A stretch of DNA of 6,085 bases from Thermodesulfobacteriota bacterium (GCA_039028315.1 JBCCIH010000155.1:1-6085), one strand, 5' to 3'; positions 1 through 6,085 are shown, counted from the stretch's first letter. Translations and numbers: made by a program. Notes: generated by a model not told the origin, from the sequence alone.

Positions 1-69
1 ACTTCACTTATAACGAGCCTCGCAGCGGTAGGAGTTATACTTAACGTATCCAGATCGGGAATAAAATGA
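1..69 (+). CDS. ftsW: Cell division protein FtsW, C-terminal tail (5' end outside window)
   Basis: Frame 1 is open from the first base and ends at TGA 67-69. It gives 22 residues, TSLITSLAAVGVILNVSRSG followed by IK. This resembles the end of the last transmembrane helix of SEDS-family proteins, where a GG(T/S)SL motif is followed by a hydrophobic helix and an L-N-(I/V)-S-R juncture before a short cytoplasmic tail. FtsW is the septal peptidoglycan glycosyltransferase and normally lies just upstream of murG in dcw clusters, which supports the call. The stop overlaps the murG start as ATGA (66-69), a junction typical of translational coupling. So little is present that the identification depends on context as much as on sequence; RodA would be the family alternative but is unlikely next to murG. 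Confidence 0.82.
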   Translation, partial: TSLITSLAAVGVILNVSRSGIK

Positions 70-1139
70 GAATAATAATAGCCGGCGGAGGAACAGGGGG
101 ACATGTGTTCCCTGCGATATCTGTAGCAAATGAGATTTCAGAGAGAAACGAGGGAGATGAGATTCTTTTTGTAGGCACAAAAAGAGGCATGGAAAACGAA
201 CTTGTTGTAAAACATGGCTACGAAATAAAGCACATAAGCTCCAAGGGCTTTGTGGGGAGAGGTCTCCTTAATAAAGGCCTGGCATCAGTTCATGCTATAA
301 AGGGTCTTTTGGATTCAGCCTCAATAATCAAAGACTATAAGCCTGATGTTGTTTTAGGAGTTGGCGGATACGTGTCGGGACCATTTTTGATGTCGGCCGT
401 TATGCTCAGAGTGCCGACGGCCATATGTGAACAAAACACAGTTCCGGGTGTTACAAATAGAATCTTAGGGAGGTTTGTAGATAAGATATTTGCCTCGTTC
501 GACTCAAGTGTTCAGTTCTTCCCCTCTCACAAAGTTCATATAACAGGAAACCCGATCAGAAAAGACATACTAAACTCTAAGGTCGAGTCCTCAGAGGGAG
601 ACTCAATAAATATTCTAATCTTTGGAGGAAGCCAAGGGGCAACTTCTCTAAATAGATCACTTCCTCAGGCCTTTTCTAAAATAAAAAGAGAAAATATAAA
701 TATTGTGCATCAGACCGGCAAAAAAGACCTGGATTTGGTAAGTGATCTTTATGACGATCATGGAATAGACGCAAGTGTGCATGAGTTTATTCATGATATG
801 GCAGAGGCTTACAGCAAAGCGCACCTTGTAATTGGAAGAGCCGGTGCTGGAACTATTGCTGAGATTACAGCTCTCGGAAAACCTTCTATACTTGTCCCGT
901 TCCCGTTCGCAGCGCACGATCATCAACTTGAGAACGCAAAAATACTCCATGAGAGACAAGCGGCATTCCTCATAGAAGACAAATACGCTACACCTGAGAA
1001 ATTAGCCCAAGAATTAGAGAATATTCTTCAAATAGAAATATTAGAGTCAATGTCTGAGCAGTCAAAAAGACTTGGTAAGCCACAGGCTTCTAAAGATATT
1101 GTGGATACGCTATACAAAATGGCTGGAGTAGGGAGATAG
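66..1139 (+). CDS. murG: MurG, UDP-GlcNAc--undecaprenyl-PP-MurNAc-pentapeptide GlcNAc transferase
   Basis: MurG transfers GlcNAc from UDP-GlcNAc to lipid I on the inner face of the cytoplasmic membrane, producing lipid II. The 357-residue product has the usual family length and the complete GT28/GT-B motif set. In the N-terminal domain these are the glycine loop GGTGGH (8-13), LGVGGYVSGP (97-106), EQNTVPGVTNR (122-132) and GNPIR (161-165). In the C-terminal UDP-GlcNAc domain they are GGSQGA (187-192), HQTG (215-218), RAGAGTIAE (258-266, with Glu266 in the position that contacts the ribose of UDP) and PFPFAAHDHQLENA (278-291). The ATG at 66 puts the glycine loop six residues from the N-terminus, as expected, and overlaps the ftsW stop. 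A weak GGGA lies just upstream. No frameshift or missing motif is seen. Confidence 0.98.
   Translation: MRIIIAGGGTGGHVFPAISVANEISERNEGDEILFVGTKRGMENELVVKHGYEIKHISSKGFVGRGLLNKGLASVHAIKGLLDSASIIKDYKPDVVLGVGGYVSGPFLMSAVMLRVPTAICEQNTVPGVTNRILGRFVDKIFASFDSSVQFFPSHKVHITGNPIRKDILNSKVESSEGDSINILIFGGSQGATSLNRSLPQAFSKIKRENINIVHQTGKKDLDLVSDLYDDHGIDASVHEFIHDMAEAYSKAHLVIGRAGAGTIAEITALGKPSILVPFPFAAHDHQLENAKILHERQAAFLIEDKYATPEKLAQELENILQIEILESMSEQSKRLGKPQASKDIVDTLYKMAGVGR
1131..1135 (+). promoter_or_regulatory. Ribosome binding site that decides the murC TTG start
   Basis: GGGAG, inside the last codons of murG, lies 7 bases before TTG 1143. A second GGAG (1124-1127) is further off. The spacing supports TTG 1143 as the initiation codon. 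Confidence 0.7.
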
Positions 1140-1142
1140 ATA

Positions 1143-2507
1143 TTGTACGGCAAAATTAAAAGAATACATTTTGTAGGAATTGGCGGCATCGGGATGAGCG
1201 GAATAGCTGAGGTTCTGATAAATATGGGTTATGAGATCTCAGGCTCAGACCTAGGTCAATCCTCAACTGTTAAAAGACTAAAAGACTTGGGAGCTAAGAT
1301 CAGTATAGGCCACAGCGCAAAGAACGTGGAAGGATCGGGCGTGGTTGTTATCTCCTCTGCAATTAGAGCAGATAATCCAGAAGTAGTAAGAGCAAATGAG
1401 CTAAATATCCCCGTAATTCCAAGAGCAGAGATGCTGGCTGAGCTTATGAGACTAAGATACGGTATTGCCGTAGCTGGAAGCCATGGAAAGACCACAACAA
1501 CTTCTATGGTAGCAGCGGTGCTGTCTTATGGAAAGCTTGACCCAACAATAGTGGTCGGCGGAAAAGTTAAAGCCATGGGAACCAATGCACGCTTAGGAAG
1601 GGGCAAGTTTATGGTAGTTGAAGCAGATGAGAGCGACGGCTCATTTTTAAGACTATCACCAGTTATCTCTGTGCTCACAAACATAGACGAAGAGCATATG
1701 GATTATTACAAAGACATGGCAGAGCTTGAAAGCACATTCCTTGAATTTTTAAACAAAATACCATTCTATGGTCTAAGCGTTCTTTGCCTCGATTGCCCCA
1801 GAGTGAAGGCGCTCTCAAAAGATTTTAAAAAGCGAATAATTACATATGGTTTTGATAAAGATGCAGAACTAAGAGCAGAAAATGTAGAAGTATCAGGATT
1901 TGAAACAAACTTTAATGTGATTTTGAACTCTACTGAGCTTGGGTCAATTACACTTAACGTCCCAGGCCGCCATAATGCCCAGAACGCCCTTGCGGCAATT
2001 GCAATCGGGCTTGAGCTTGGAATGAGCTTTGATGAGGTAAGTAAGGGGCTATCAGAGTTTAGAGGCATAGACAGGAGGCTTCAAGTTAAGGGCGAGGCAA
2101 GAGGCATAACTGTTGTTGATGATTATGCCCATCACCCCAAAGAGATAGAGGTAACCCTTTCAGCACTAAAAGACTCCCATGACGGCAGGGTTGTTGTGAT
2201 CTTTCAACCCCATAGATACTCAAGGACAAAGCTTTTATTTGATGAATTTGTGGAAGCTCTCTCGCACACTGATATGTTGTATATAATGGATATATATGCG
2301 GCAAGTGAAGACCCTGTTGATGGAATTTCCTCAGAAAATCTAGTTCAGTCTATTTCAAAAAAAGGTCAAAAGAACGTTCACTATCTAAATGGTGATAAGA
2401 TGCTTAAAACAGTAGTTGATAATCTAAAGTCAGATGACCTCGTGATAACGCTTGGAGCAGGCAACGTGTGGGCATTTGGAGAAAAGATTGTAGAGGAGAT
2501 TAGGTGA
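1143..2507 (+). CDS. murC: MurC, UDP-N-acetylmuramate--L-alanine ligase
   Basis: MurC is the cytoplasmic ATP-dependent ligase that adds L-Ala to UDP-MurNAc, the first step of stem-peptide assembly. The 454-residue product shows all three Mur ligase domains. The N-terminal UDP-binding fold has HFVGIGGIGMSG (9-20). The central ATPase has the P-loop GSHGKTTTTS (112-121), EADESDGSF (160-168) and TNIDEEHMD (179-187), then PGRHNAQNA (274-282). The C-terminal domain has FRGIDRRL (306-313), DDYAHHP (326-332) and FQPHRYSRT (354-362). The start must be TTG 1143: the frame is closed by the murG TAG at 1137-1139, only one codon (ATA) lies between, and the next ATG (Met18) would remove the N-terminal glycine-rich loop. 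The coding sequence begins 4 bases after the murG stop, in the same frame, and its end overlaps murB as GTGA. Confidence 0.98.
   Translation: MYGKIKRIHFVGIGGIGMSGIAEVLINMGYEISGSDLGQSSTVKRLKDLGAKISIGHSAKNVEGSGVVVISSAIRADNPEVVRANELNIPVIPRAEMLAELMRLRYGIAVAGSHGKTTTTSMVAAVLSYGKLDPTIVVGGKVKAMGTNARLGRGKFMVVEADESDGSFLRLSPVISVLTNIDEEHMDYYKDMAELESTFLEFLNKIPFYGLSVLCLDCPRVKALSKDFKKRIITYGFDKDAELRAENVEVSGFETNFNVILNSTELGSITLNVPGRHNAQNALAAIAIGLELGMSFDEVSKGLSEFRGIDRRLQVKGEARGITVVDDYAHHPKEIEVTLSALKDSHDGRVVVIFQPHRYSRTKLLFDEFVEALSHTDMLYIMDIYAASEDPVDGISSENLVQSISKKGQKNVHYLNGDKMLKTVVDNLKSDDLVITLGAGNVWAFGEKIVEEIR
2493..2498 (+). promoter_or_regulatory. Ribosome binding site for the murB GTG start
   Basis: GAGGAG within the final codons of murC lies 5 bases before GTG 2504. 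It supports the overlapping GTG start rather than a later ATG. Confidence 0.75.
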
Positions 2508-3406
2508 AGGATTTGCTAGCCCAAATAAAGAGCTTAGGATTAGGCGTAAAGCCTGACTATCCAATGAAAAAATATACCTGGCTTAGGGTCGGCGGGGATG
2601 CAGACGCCGTTGTTGAACCAGGTAGCACACTTGAGTTCATAGAGCTATTAAATCTTCTATCATCTAAGAAAATACCTTGGGTAGTGCTTGGTGAGGGCTC
2701 AAACACAATAGTCTATGATATGGGCATTTCAGGAATAGTTATTTCCACAAAAAAACTAAAAAAATTCGAGATAGTAGAGGACACCAAAGTATTAGCTGAA
2801 TCAGGGGTTATCTTGGGCACAATTATGAACCAGACTATTAAAGCCGGGCTCTGCGGATTTGAGTTTGCGGCAGGAATTCCGGGCACTGTTGGCGGCGGGA
2901 TATTTATGAACGCGGGAGCCAATAGCGGTGAGATAAAAGACGTAGTTGAGACTGTCTGGATATGGCTTGATGGACAAGAGATTGCAATAGATAGAAAGGA
3001 TATAAATTTTGAATATCGAAAGAGCAATTTGCCCAAGGGCAGCGTTGTAACTAAAGCGCTTTTTGGACTTCATAAAGGAGACAGTGCAAAGAGCGAGCAA
3101 AATGTTAAGGAGTACATGGCCAGGCGAAACTCAACCCAGCCGATTAAGATGTCAAACACTGGCTCAATTTTCAAAAACCCTGAGAACATTGCCGCAGGGC
3201 AGCTTATAGAAGAGCTGGGGCTTAAAGGCTACTCTATTGGAGGAGCTATGTTTTCTGATCTCCATGCAAACTTTATTGTAAATGTTGGGGGCGCTAGTGC
3301 TCAGGATGTACTTAGCTTGATTGAACTTGCAAAAAAAGAGGCTTTTGAAAAAAGAGGAATTACTCTAGAGACAGAGGTTAGAGTAATAGGAAACAAAGAA
3401 AAGTGA
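2504..3406 (+). CDS. murB: MurB, UDP-N-acetylenolpyruvoylglucosamine reductase (type II-like)
   Basis: MurB is the FAD-dependent, NADPH-using cytoplasmic enzyme that reduces UDP-GlcNAc-enolpyruvate to UDP-MurNAc, the substrate of the adjacent MurC. The 300-residue product carries the FAD-binding motifs RVGGDAD (28-34), LGEGSN (62-67) and AAGIPGTVGGGIFMNAGA (122-139). It also has FEYRKS (169-174, Arg172 probably an active-site residue), TGSIFKNP (219-226, Ser221 the likely proton donor), GGAMFSDLHANFIVN (246-260) and LETEVR (288-293, Glu291 the likely catalytic acid). The short form with GS-x-FKNP and HANFIVN suggests the type II group, like the Bacillus enzyme, rather than the longer E. coli type I; that assignment is from memory of the families. 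GTG 2504 overlaps the murC stop as GTGA, and the gene ends in another GTGA with ftsQ. Confidence 0.97.
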   Translation: MKDLLAQIKSLGLGVKPDYPMKKYTWLRVGGDADAVVEPGSTLEFIELLNLLSSKKIPWVVLGEGSNTIVYDMGISGIVISTKKLKKFEIVEDTKVLAESGVILGTIMNQTIKAGLCGFEFAAGIPGTVGGGIFMNAGANSGEIKDVVETVWIWLDGQEIAIDRKDINFEYRKSNLPKGSVVTKALFGLHKGDSAKSEQNVKEYMARRNSTQPIKMSNTGSIFKNPENIAAGQLIEELGLKGYSIGGAMFSDLHANFIVNVGGASAQDVLSLIELAKKEAFEKRGITLETEVRVIGNKEK

Positions 3407-4182
3407 TAGAACTTGAAGACGAGATTGTAGAAGAGAGCAAGTTTTCATATATGAAGTACATAAAAGTTCTCTGCGCACTGATTGTGTTTGCAGCGCTGGG
3501 AATTGCGGTCTACTATACTGTTCATCTAGAGACGTTCACTGTTTCAGAAATTGCAATAAGCGGCAATACCAAAATACAAGACAAGGAAATCCTCAAACGC
3601 TCAGGGCTTAGAAATAATGAGAGCACTATATTCTTTTTTGAGTCCGCAGTGGAGCAAAATATATTAAAAAACCCATGGGTAAAGAGTGTAACAGTCACTA
3701 AAGAGTTCCCAAAGAAAGTTTCAATAGACATTGTAGAAGAAGAGGCATATTGCTTAATAGTTGATCAAGAGGGCAGTATTTACTACATTAGCCAAGACGG
3801 AAAGCGTTTAGGGCAATCAAATTTTGAGCAAGGTCTTGATTTTCCTGTCCTGATAGGCGAAGGTATAAATGACGCGGATCTTGTAAAAGAGGCAATACAA
3901 TTATTAGAGTTATCTTCAGAGAGCAAGGTACTTAATTGGAGTCAGATCTCTGAGATCCACCTAGATTCAATATACGGCATTGATTTATTTACAATAGACA
4001 AAAAGCGTATTGAATTTGATACCAAAGATATTGTAAATAAGTGGCGCAAGGTCGAGAAAATAATCACCCATGCACAGATGCTGGGTTTAGAAGAGAAATA
4101 CATAAATATTAGCTCAGAGAGTATGGGTGTTGTAAATTTTGATTTGCAAGTTGTGAATACTGACGCTGAAGAAGATGGGTAA
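3403..4182 (+). CDS. ftsQ: FtsQ, divisome membrane protein with POTRA domain
   Basis: FtsQ is a bitopic inner-membrane protein that scaffolds FtsB/FtsL and links the cytoplasmic ring to periplasmic septal synthesis. The 259-residue product has a short acidic cytoplasmic N-terminus (1-16), a transmembrane segment at about 20-40 (IKVLCALIVFAALGIAVYY) and a POTRA domain at about 45-114. The POTRA domain contains the typical ISGNTKI (52-58) and the family hallmark NPWVKSVTVTKEFPKKVSI (90-108), followed by an acidic turn. The FtsQ beta domain extends to about residue 235, with an acidic tail. The GTG start at 3403 overlaps the murB stop as GTGA, matching the preceding junction, but its ribosome site is weak (AGGA about 11 bases upstream). 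Met17 (ATG 3451), just before the membrane helix, is a possible alternative start. Identity is secure from topology plus position between murB and ftsA. Confidence 0.94.
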   Translation: MIELEDEIVEESKFSYMKYIKVLCALIVFAALGIAVYYTVHLETFTVSEIAISGNTKIQDKEILKRSGLRNNESTIFFFESAVEQNILKNPWVKSVTVTKEFPKKVSIDIVEEEAYCLIVDQEGSIYYISQDGKRLGQSNFEQGLDFPVLIGEGINDADLVKEAIQLLELSSESKVLNWSQISEIHLDSIYGIDLFTIDKKRIEFDTKDIVNKWRKVEKIITHAQMLGLEEKYINISSESMGVVNFDLQVVNTDAEEDG

Positions 4183-5407
4183 AGAGCAAAACTTGATAAT
4201 AGGCTTAGATATTGGCACAACTAAAATATGTGCTATTGTTGGGGAATTCAATCCGGAAATTGAAGAAGTAGAAATAATAGGGGTAGGCACATATCCTTCC
4301 TTTGGTCTAAAAAGAGGGGTGGTTGTAAATATTGAAAACACCATCCAGTCCATTAAGAATGCCGTTGAAGAAGCCGAACACATGGCGGGTTGTGAAATAA
4401 GAACAGTCTTTGTGGGTATTGCCGGTGGTCATATAAAAGGGATCAGCGGCCATGGAATGATTACGATCAGAGAAAGAGAAGTGGCAAGGCAGGACTTAGA
4501 GAGAGTTATTGAATCTGCAAACGCCGTGCTCATTCCTGCTGATAGAGAAATAATCCACGTAATTCCCCAAGAATATATAGTTGACGGACAGACAGGGATT
4601 AAAGATCCGATTGGCATATACGGAGTTAAGCTGGAAACCAGAGTTCATATCGTTACGGGACAAGTAACAGCTGCACAAAATCTAGTAAAATGTATTCACG
4701 GCGCTGGAATGGATGTTGCTGATGTAGTGCTAGAACAGCTTGCCTCAAGTGAGGCTGTTCTTACTGAAGATGAAAAAGAGATCGGAGTAGTGCTTATTGA
4801 CTGTGGAGGCGGAACCACGGATATTGCCGTATTTGTAGGCGGCAGTATAAGATATACGGAGAACGTAACTCTGGGCGGTGATAACATAGACCGAGACATT
4901 GCGCTTGGACTCTCCACTCCACTAGCAGAAGCAAGAAAAATTAAAGAGAAACATGGTACAGCATTAGCTGAGCTTGTATCTCCAGAGGAAGAAATAGAGG
5001 TTCCAAGCGTCGGCGGCAAGCATTTTAGAAAAGTATCTAGAAAAGATCTTGCTATGGTAATTGAACCCAGAATGGAAGAGATATTCACTTTAGCCAAGAC
5101 CGAAATAATGAAATCGGGTTATGACGAATTAGTTCCGGCAGGAGTTGTCATAACTGGCGGAAGTGTTATCATGAATGGTACGGTTGAACTCGCTGAACGA
5201 GTCTTAGAAATGCCTGTAAGAATGGGCATTCCAACCGCTATCGGCGGCTTAACAGATATAATAGCAAACCCTGTTTACTCCACTGGAGTTGGTCTGGTTT
5301 TATACGGCGCGGGGTACACTGGAGACAAAAAACTCCGCATTAGAGATGAAAATGTGTTTAAAAAAATATTTGATAGCATGAAAAACTGGTTTCAAGAGTT
5401 TTTTTAG
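4175..5407 (+). CDS. ftsA: FtsA, actin-like membrane anchor of the Z-ring
   Basis: FtsA is an actin-family ATPase that tethers FtsZ filaments to the cytoplasmic membrane and recruits later divisome proteins. The 410-residue product has the phosphate-1 loop GLDIGTTK (10-17) and, after the FtsA-specific 1C/SHS2 region (about 85-160), the phosphate-2 motif IDCGGGTTDIAVF (208-220). TLGGDNIDRDIA (232-243) and the adenosine motif ITGGSVIMNG (326-335) follow. The C-terminus (393-410) is an amphipathic helix with V394, F395, I398, F399, M402, W405, F406, F409 and F410 as the hydrophobic face and several lysines, which fits the membrane-targeting sequence of the family. A linker with several charged residues (382-392) precedes it. 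ATG 4175 gives the usual short N-terminus and overlaps the end of ftsQ by 8 bases; the ribosome site is a weak purine-rich GAAGAAG. The gene is complete and unbroken. Confidence 0.98.
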   Translation: MGKEQNLIIGLDIGTTKICAIVGEFNPEIEEVEIIGVGTYPSFGLKRGVVVNIENTIQSIKNAVEEAEHMAGCEIRTVFVGIAGGHIKGISGHGMITIREREVARQDLERVIESANAVLIPADREIIHVIPQEYIVDGQTGIKDPIGIYGVKLETRVHIVTGQVTAAQNLVKCIHGAGMDVADVVLEQLASSEAVLTEDEKEIGVVLIDCGGGTTDIAVFVGGSIRYTENVTLGGDNIDRDIALGLSTPLAEARKIKEKHGTALAELVSPEEEIEVPSVGGKHFRKVSRKDLAMVIEPRMEEIFTLAKTEIMKSGYDELVPAGVVITGGSVIMNGTVELAERVLEMPVRMGIPTAIGGLTDIIANPVYSTGVGLVLYGAGYTGDKKLRIRDENVFKKIFDSMKNWFQEFF

Positions 5408-5429
5408 GTTACAATGAAAATAGGTTACA
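5405..5429 (+). repeat. Two direct copies of TAGGTTACA at the start of the ftsZ leader
   Basis: The nonamer TAGGTTACA occurs at 5405-5413 and again at 5421-5429, a period of 16 bases. The first copy includes the ftsA stop codon. A partial third copy, TAGGTTA, runs into the ftsZ start at 5459-5465. Function is unknown: a protein-binding site or a small chance duplication are both possible. Confidence 0.5.
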
Positions 5430-5464
5430 CAGCAATAATATATCCTGCAGGAGGATGATAGGTT
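5408..5464 (+). promoter_or_regulatory. ftsA-ftsZ intergenic leader, only real gap in the cluster
   Basis: Every other junction here overlaps or is 3 bases long, so this 57-base gap stands out. It holds repeat copies of TAGGTTA(CA), an AT-rich AATAATATAT tract (5434-5443), the perfect 10-base palindrome TCCTGCAGGA (5443-5452) and the ftsZ ribosome site. I could not find a convincing -35/-10 pair: the GTTACA repeats are at poor spacing from the AT-rich tract. A separate control point for ftsZ is plausible from layout but not demonstrated. Confidence 0.4.
5449..5454 (+). promoter_or_regulatory. Strong Shine-Dalgarno of ftsZ
   Basis: AGGAGG is the best ribosome binding site in the window and lies 10 bases before ATG 5465, slightly long spacing. 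An ATG at 5455 abuts it directly but is in another frame and opens only 7 codons. The upstream ATCCT (5442-5446) is complementary to AGGAT (5452-5456) and could fold over the site. Confidence 0.8.
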
Positions 5465-6085
5465 ATGGCCAAGTTTGAACTCGAAGATACAAAAGTAGAA
5501 TCAAGAGCAAAAATAAAAGTAGTAGGTGCTGGCGGCGCTGGTGGCAACGCTGTTAACGCCATGATTGAAAGGGGGCTAAATGGTGTTGAGTTTGTTGTTG
5601 CTAACACAGACGCTCAGGACTTAAGAAAGTCACTAGCTTCCACAAAACTCCAAATAGGCACAAGAACAACTAAGGGACTGGGTTCTGGTGGAAATCCAAA
5701 TCTTGGCAGAGAAGCCGCAATTGAAGACCAGGCAAAAATTGCAGAAGCCCTAGACGGCGCTGACATGGTTTTCATTACAGCCGGCATGGGCGGCGGCACT
5801 GGTACCGGTTCATCTCCCATTATAGCTCAGGCAGCCAAAGAGATCGGTGCTCTGACCATCGGAGTTGTAACAAAGCCCTTTGGTTTTGAAGGCCCAAAAA
5901 GAAACAAACAGGCAATCGAAGGTATCAGCAACATGGATGGAGAGGTTGATACACTGATTGTAATTCCAAACGACAGACTTGCAGAGGTTCACAAGGTCAG
6001 CATCCTTGATGCTTTTAAGAAAGCTGACGAAGTGCTTCACCAAGCTGTTAGAGGCATATCCGATATAATCACAGGCACTGGATAT
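5465..6085 (+). CDS. ftsZ: FtsZ, tubulin-like cell division GTPase (3' end outside window)
   Basis: FtsZ polymerises with GTP into the cytoplasmic ring that organises division. The window contains 207 codons from ATG and the frame is still open at the last base, so roughly the GTPase domain up to just past helix H7 is present. Visible motifs are VGAGGAGGNAVN (20-31), NTDAQ (47-51), the T3 loop region GLGSGGNP (71-78), the tubulin signature GGGTGTG (109-115), FEGPKR (141-146, Glu142 and Arg146 at the GTP-contact positions), IPNDRL (167-172) and DAFKKAD (182-188, Phe184 and Asp188 at the guanine-contact positions). The T7 catalytic loop and the C-terminal FtsA-binding peptide lie beyond the edge. 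Oddities are SSP after GGGTGTG where AAP is usual, GSGGNP for GAGANP, a segment between PNDRL and LDAF two residues shorter than in E. coli, and TGTGY where T-x-PGL is common. Confidence 0.97.
   Translation, partial: MAKFELEDTKVESRAKIKVVGAGGAGGNAVNAMIERGLNGVEFVVANTDAQDLRKSLASTKLQIGTRTTKGLGSGGNPNLGREAAIEDQAKIAEALDGADMVFITAGMGGGTGTGSSPIIAQAAKEIGALTIGVVTKPFGFEGPKRNKQAIEGISNMDGEVDTLIVIPNDRLAEVHKVSILDAFKKADEVLHQAVRGISDIITGTGY

Noticed and set aside
657..959. 100-codon minus-strand open frame inside murG
   Set aside because: Covers the conserved UDP-GlcNAc domain of MurG on the other strand; no recognisable protein features of its own.
2713..3100. Two overlapping minus-strand open frames of about 100 codons inside murB
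   Set aside because: Both lie opposite conserved MurB motifs, compete with each other and have no family resemblance.
3451..3453. ATG (Met17) as the ftsQ start
   Set aside because: It would leave a near-zero cytoplasmic segment before the membrane helix, while GTG 3403 matches the GTGA overlap seen at the preceding junction. Kept only as an alternative.
4696..5097. 133-codon open frame on the minus strand, antisense to ftsA
   Set aside because: Lies wholly inside a well-supported ftsA, its translation is low-complexity and rich in Ser/Pro/Thr, and it resembles no family I know. It is a shadow of the coding strand.
5381..5405. Terminator-like AAAAACT / AGTTTTT stem (9-base loop) followed by T's at the end of ftsA
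   Set aside because: The stem is almost all A-T and so weak, and the T run encodes the two terminal Phe residues of the FtsA membrane helix. Coding constraint explains it; premature termination before ftsZ would also be unexpected.
5408..5464. Sigma-70 type promoter for ftsZ
   Set aside because: GTTACA at 5408-5413 and the AATAAT tract at 5434-5439 are about 20 bases apart, outside good spacing, and no other pair is convincing.
5425..6043. Three minus-strand open frames of 60-77 codons opposite the ftsZ leader and gene
   Set aside because: They mirror ftsZ codons (runs of Pro/Ala/Ser opposite Gly-rich loops) and no independent coding signal is visible.
1..6085. A novel accessory, defence or mobile system
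   Set aside because: All bases except a few junction bases and the 57-base ftsZ leader are accounted for by core dcw genes with intact motifs. No inverted-repeat ends, integrase, tRNA, CRISPR-like array or composition break was seen.

Overview
The window is a compact, single-strand stretch of the dcw (division and cell wall) cluster. All genes are on the + strand in the order ftsW (3' tail only) - murG - murC - murB - ftsQ - ftsA - ftsZ (5' two thirds). No mobile element, CRISPR array, RNA gene or defence-like gene is visible. No stretch over 300 bases lacks a gene; the only real intergenic gap is 57 bases, between ftsA and ftsZ.

Organism: a bacterium with peptidoglycan, moderately AT-rich. 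The murG-murC-murB-ftsQ-ftsA-ftsZ order, an FtsA with a C-terminal amphipathic helix and a MurC start resembling those of former Deltaproteobacteria all suggest a Gram-negative lineage near Desulfobacterota or a related phylum. This is inference from gene order and sequence style; the window has no taxonomic marker that settles it. The ddl gene that commonly lies between murB and ftsQ is absent.

Layout: bases 1-69 encode the last 22 residues of FtsW, whose stop overlaps the murG start as ATGA. murG (66-1139) and murC (1143-2507) share a reading frame and are separated by one TAG and one further codon; murC must start at a TTG. murC/murB and murB/ftsQ both join through GTGA overlaps. ftsQ and ftsA overlap by 8 bases. 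ftsA ends at 5407. A 57-base leader with direct repeats and a palindrome over the Shine-Dalgarno precedes ftsZ (5465 to the window end, open).

How the genes work together: MurB and MurC complete UDP-MurNAc and attach L-Ala in the cytoplasm. MurG adds GlcNAc to lipid I to make lipid II. FtsW polymerises septal glycan from lipid II. FtsZ forms the ring, FtsA anchors it to the membrane and FtsQ links it to the periplasmic divisome. The overlapping genes predict one polycistronic, translationally coupled unit, with ftsZ set apart by its own leader and strong ribosome binding site.

I found no previously undescribed system. The points most worth a second look are the ftsA-ftsZ leader and several departures from the usual bacterial consensus in the FtsZ nucleotide loops.
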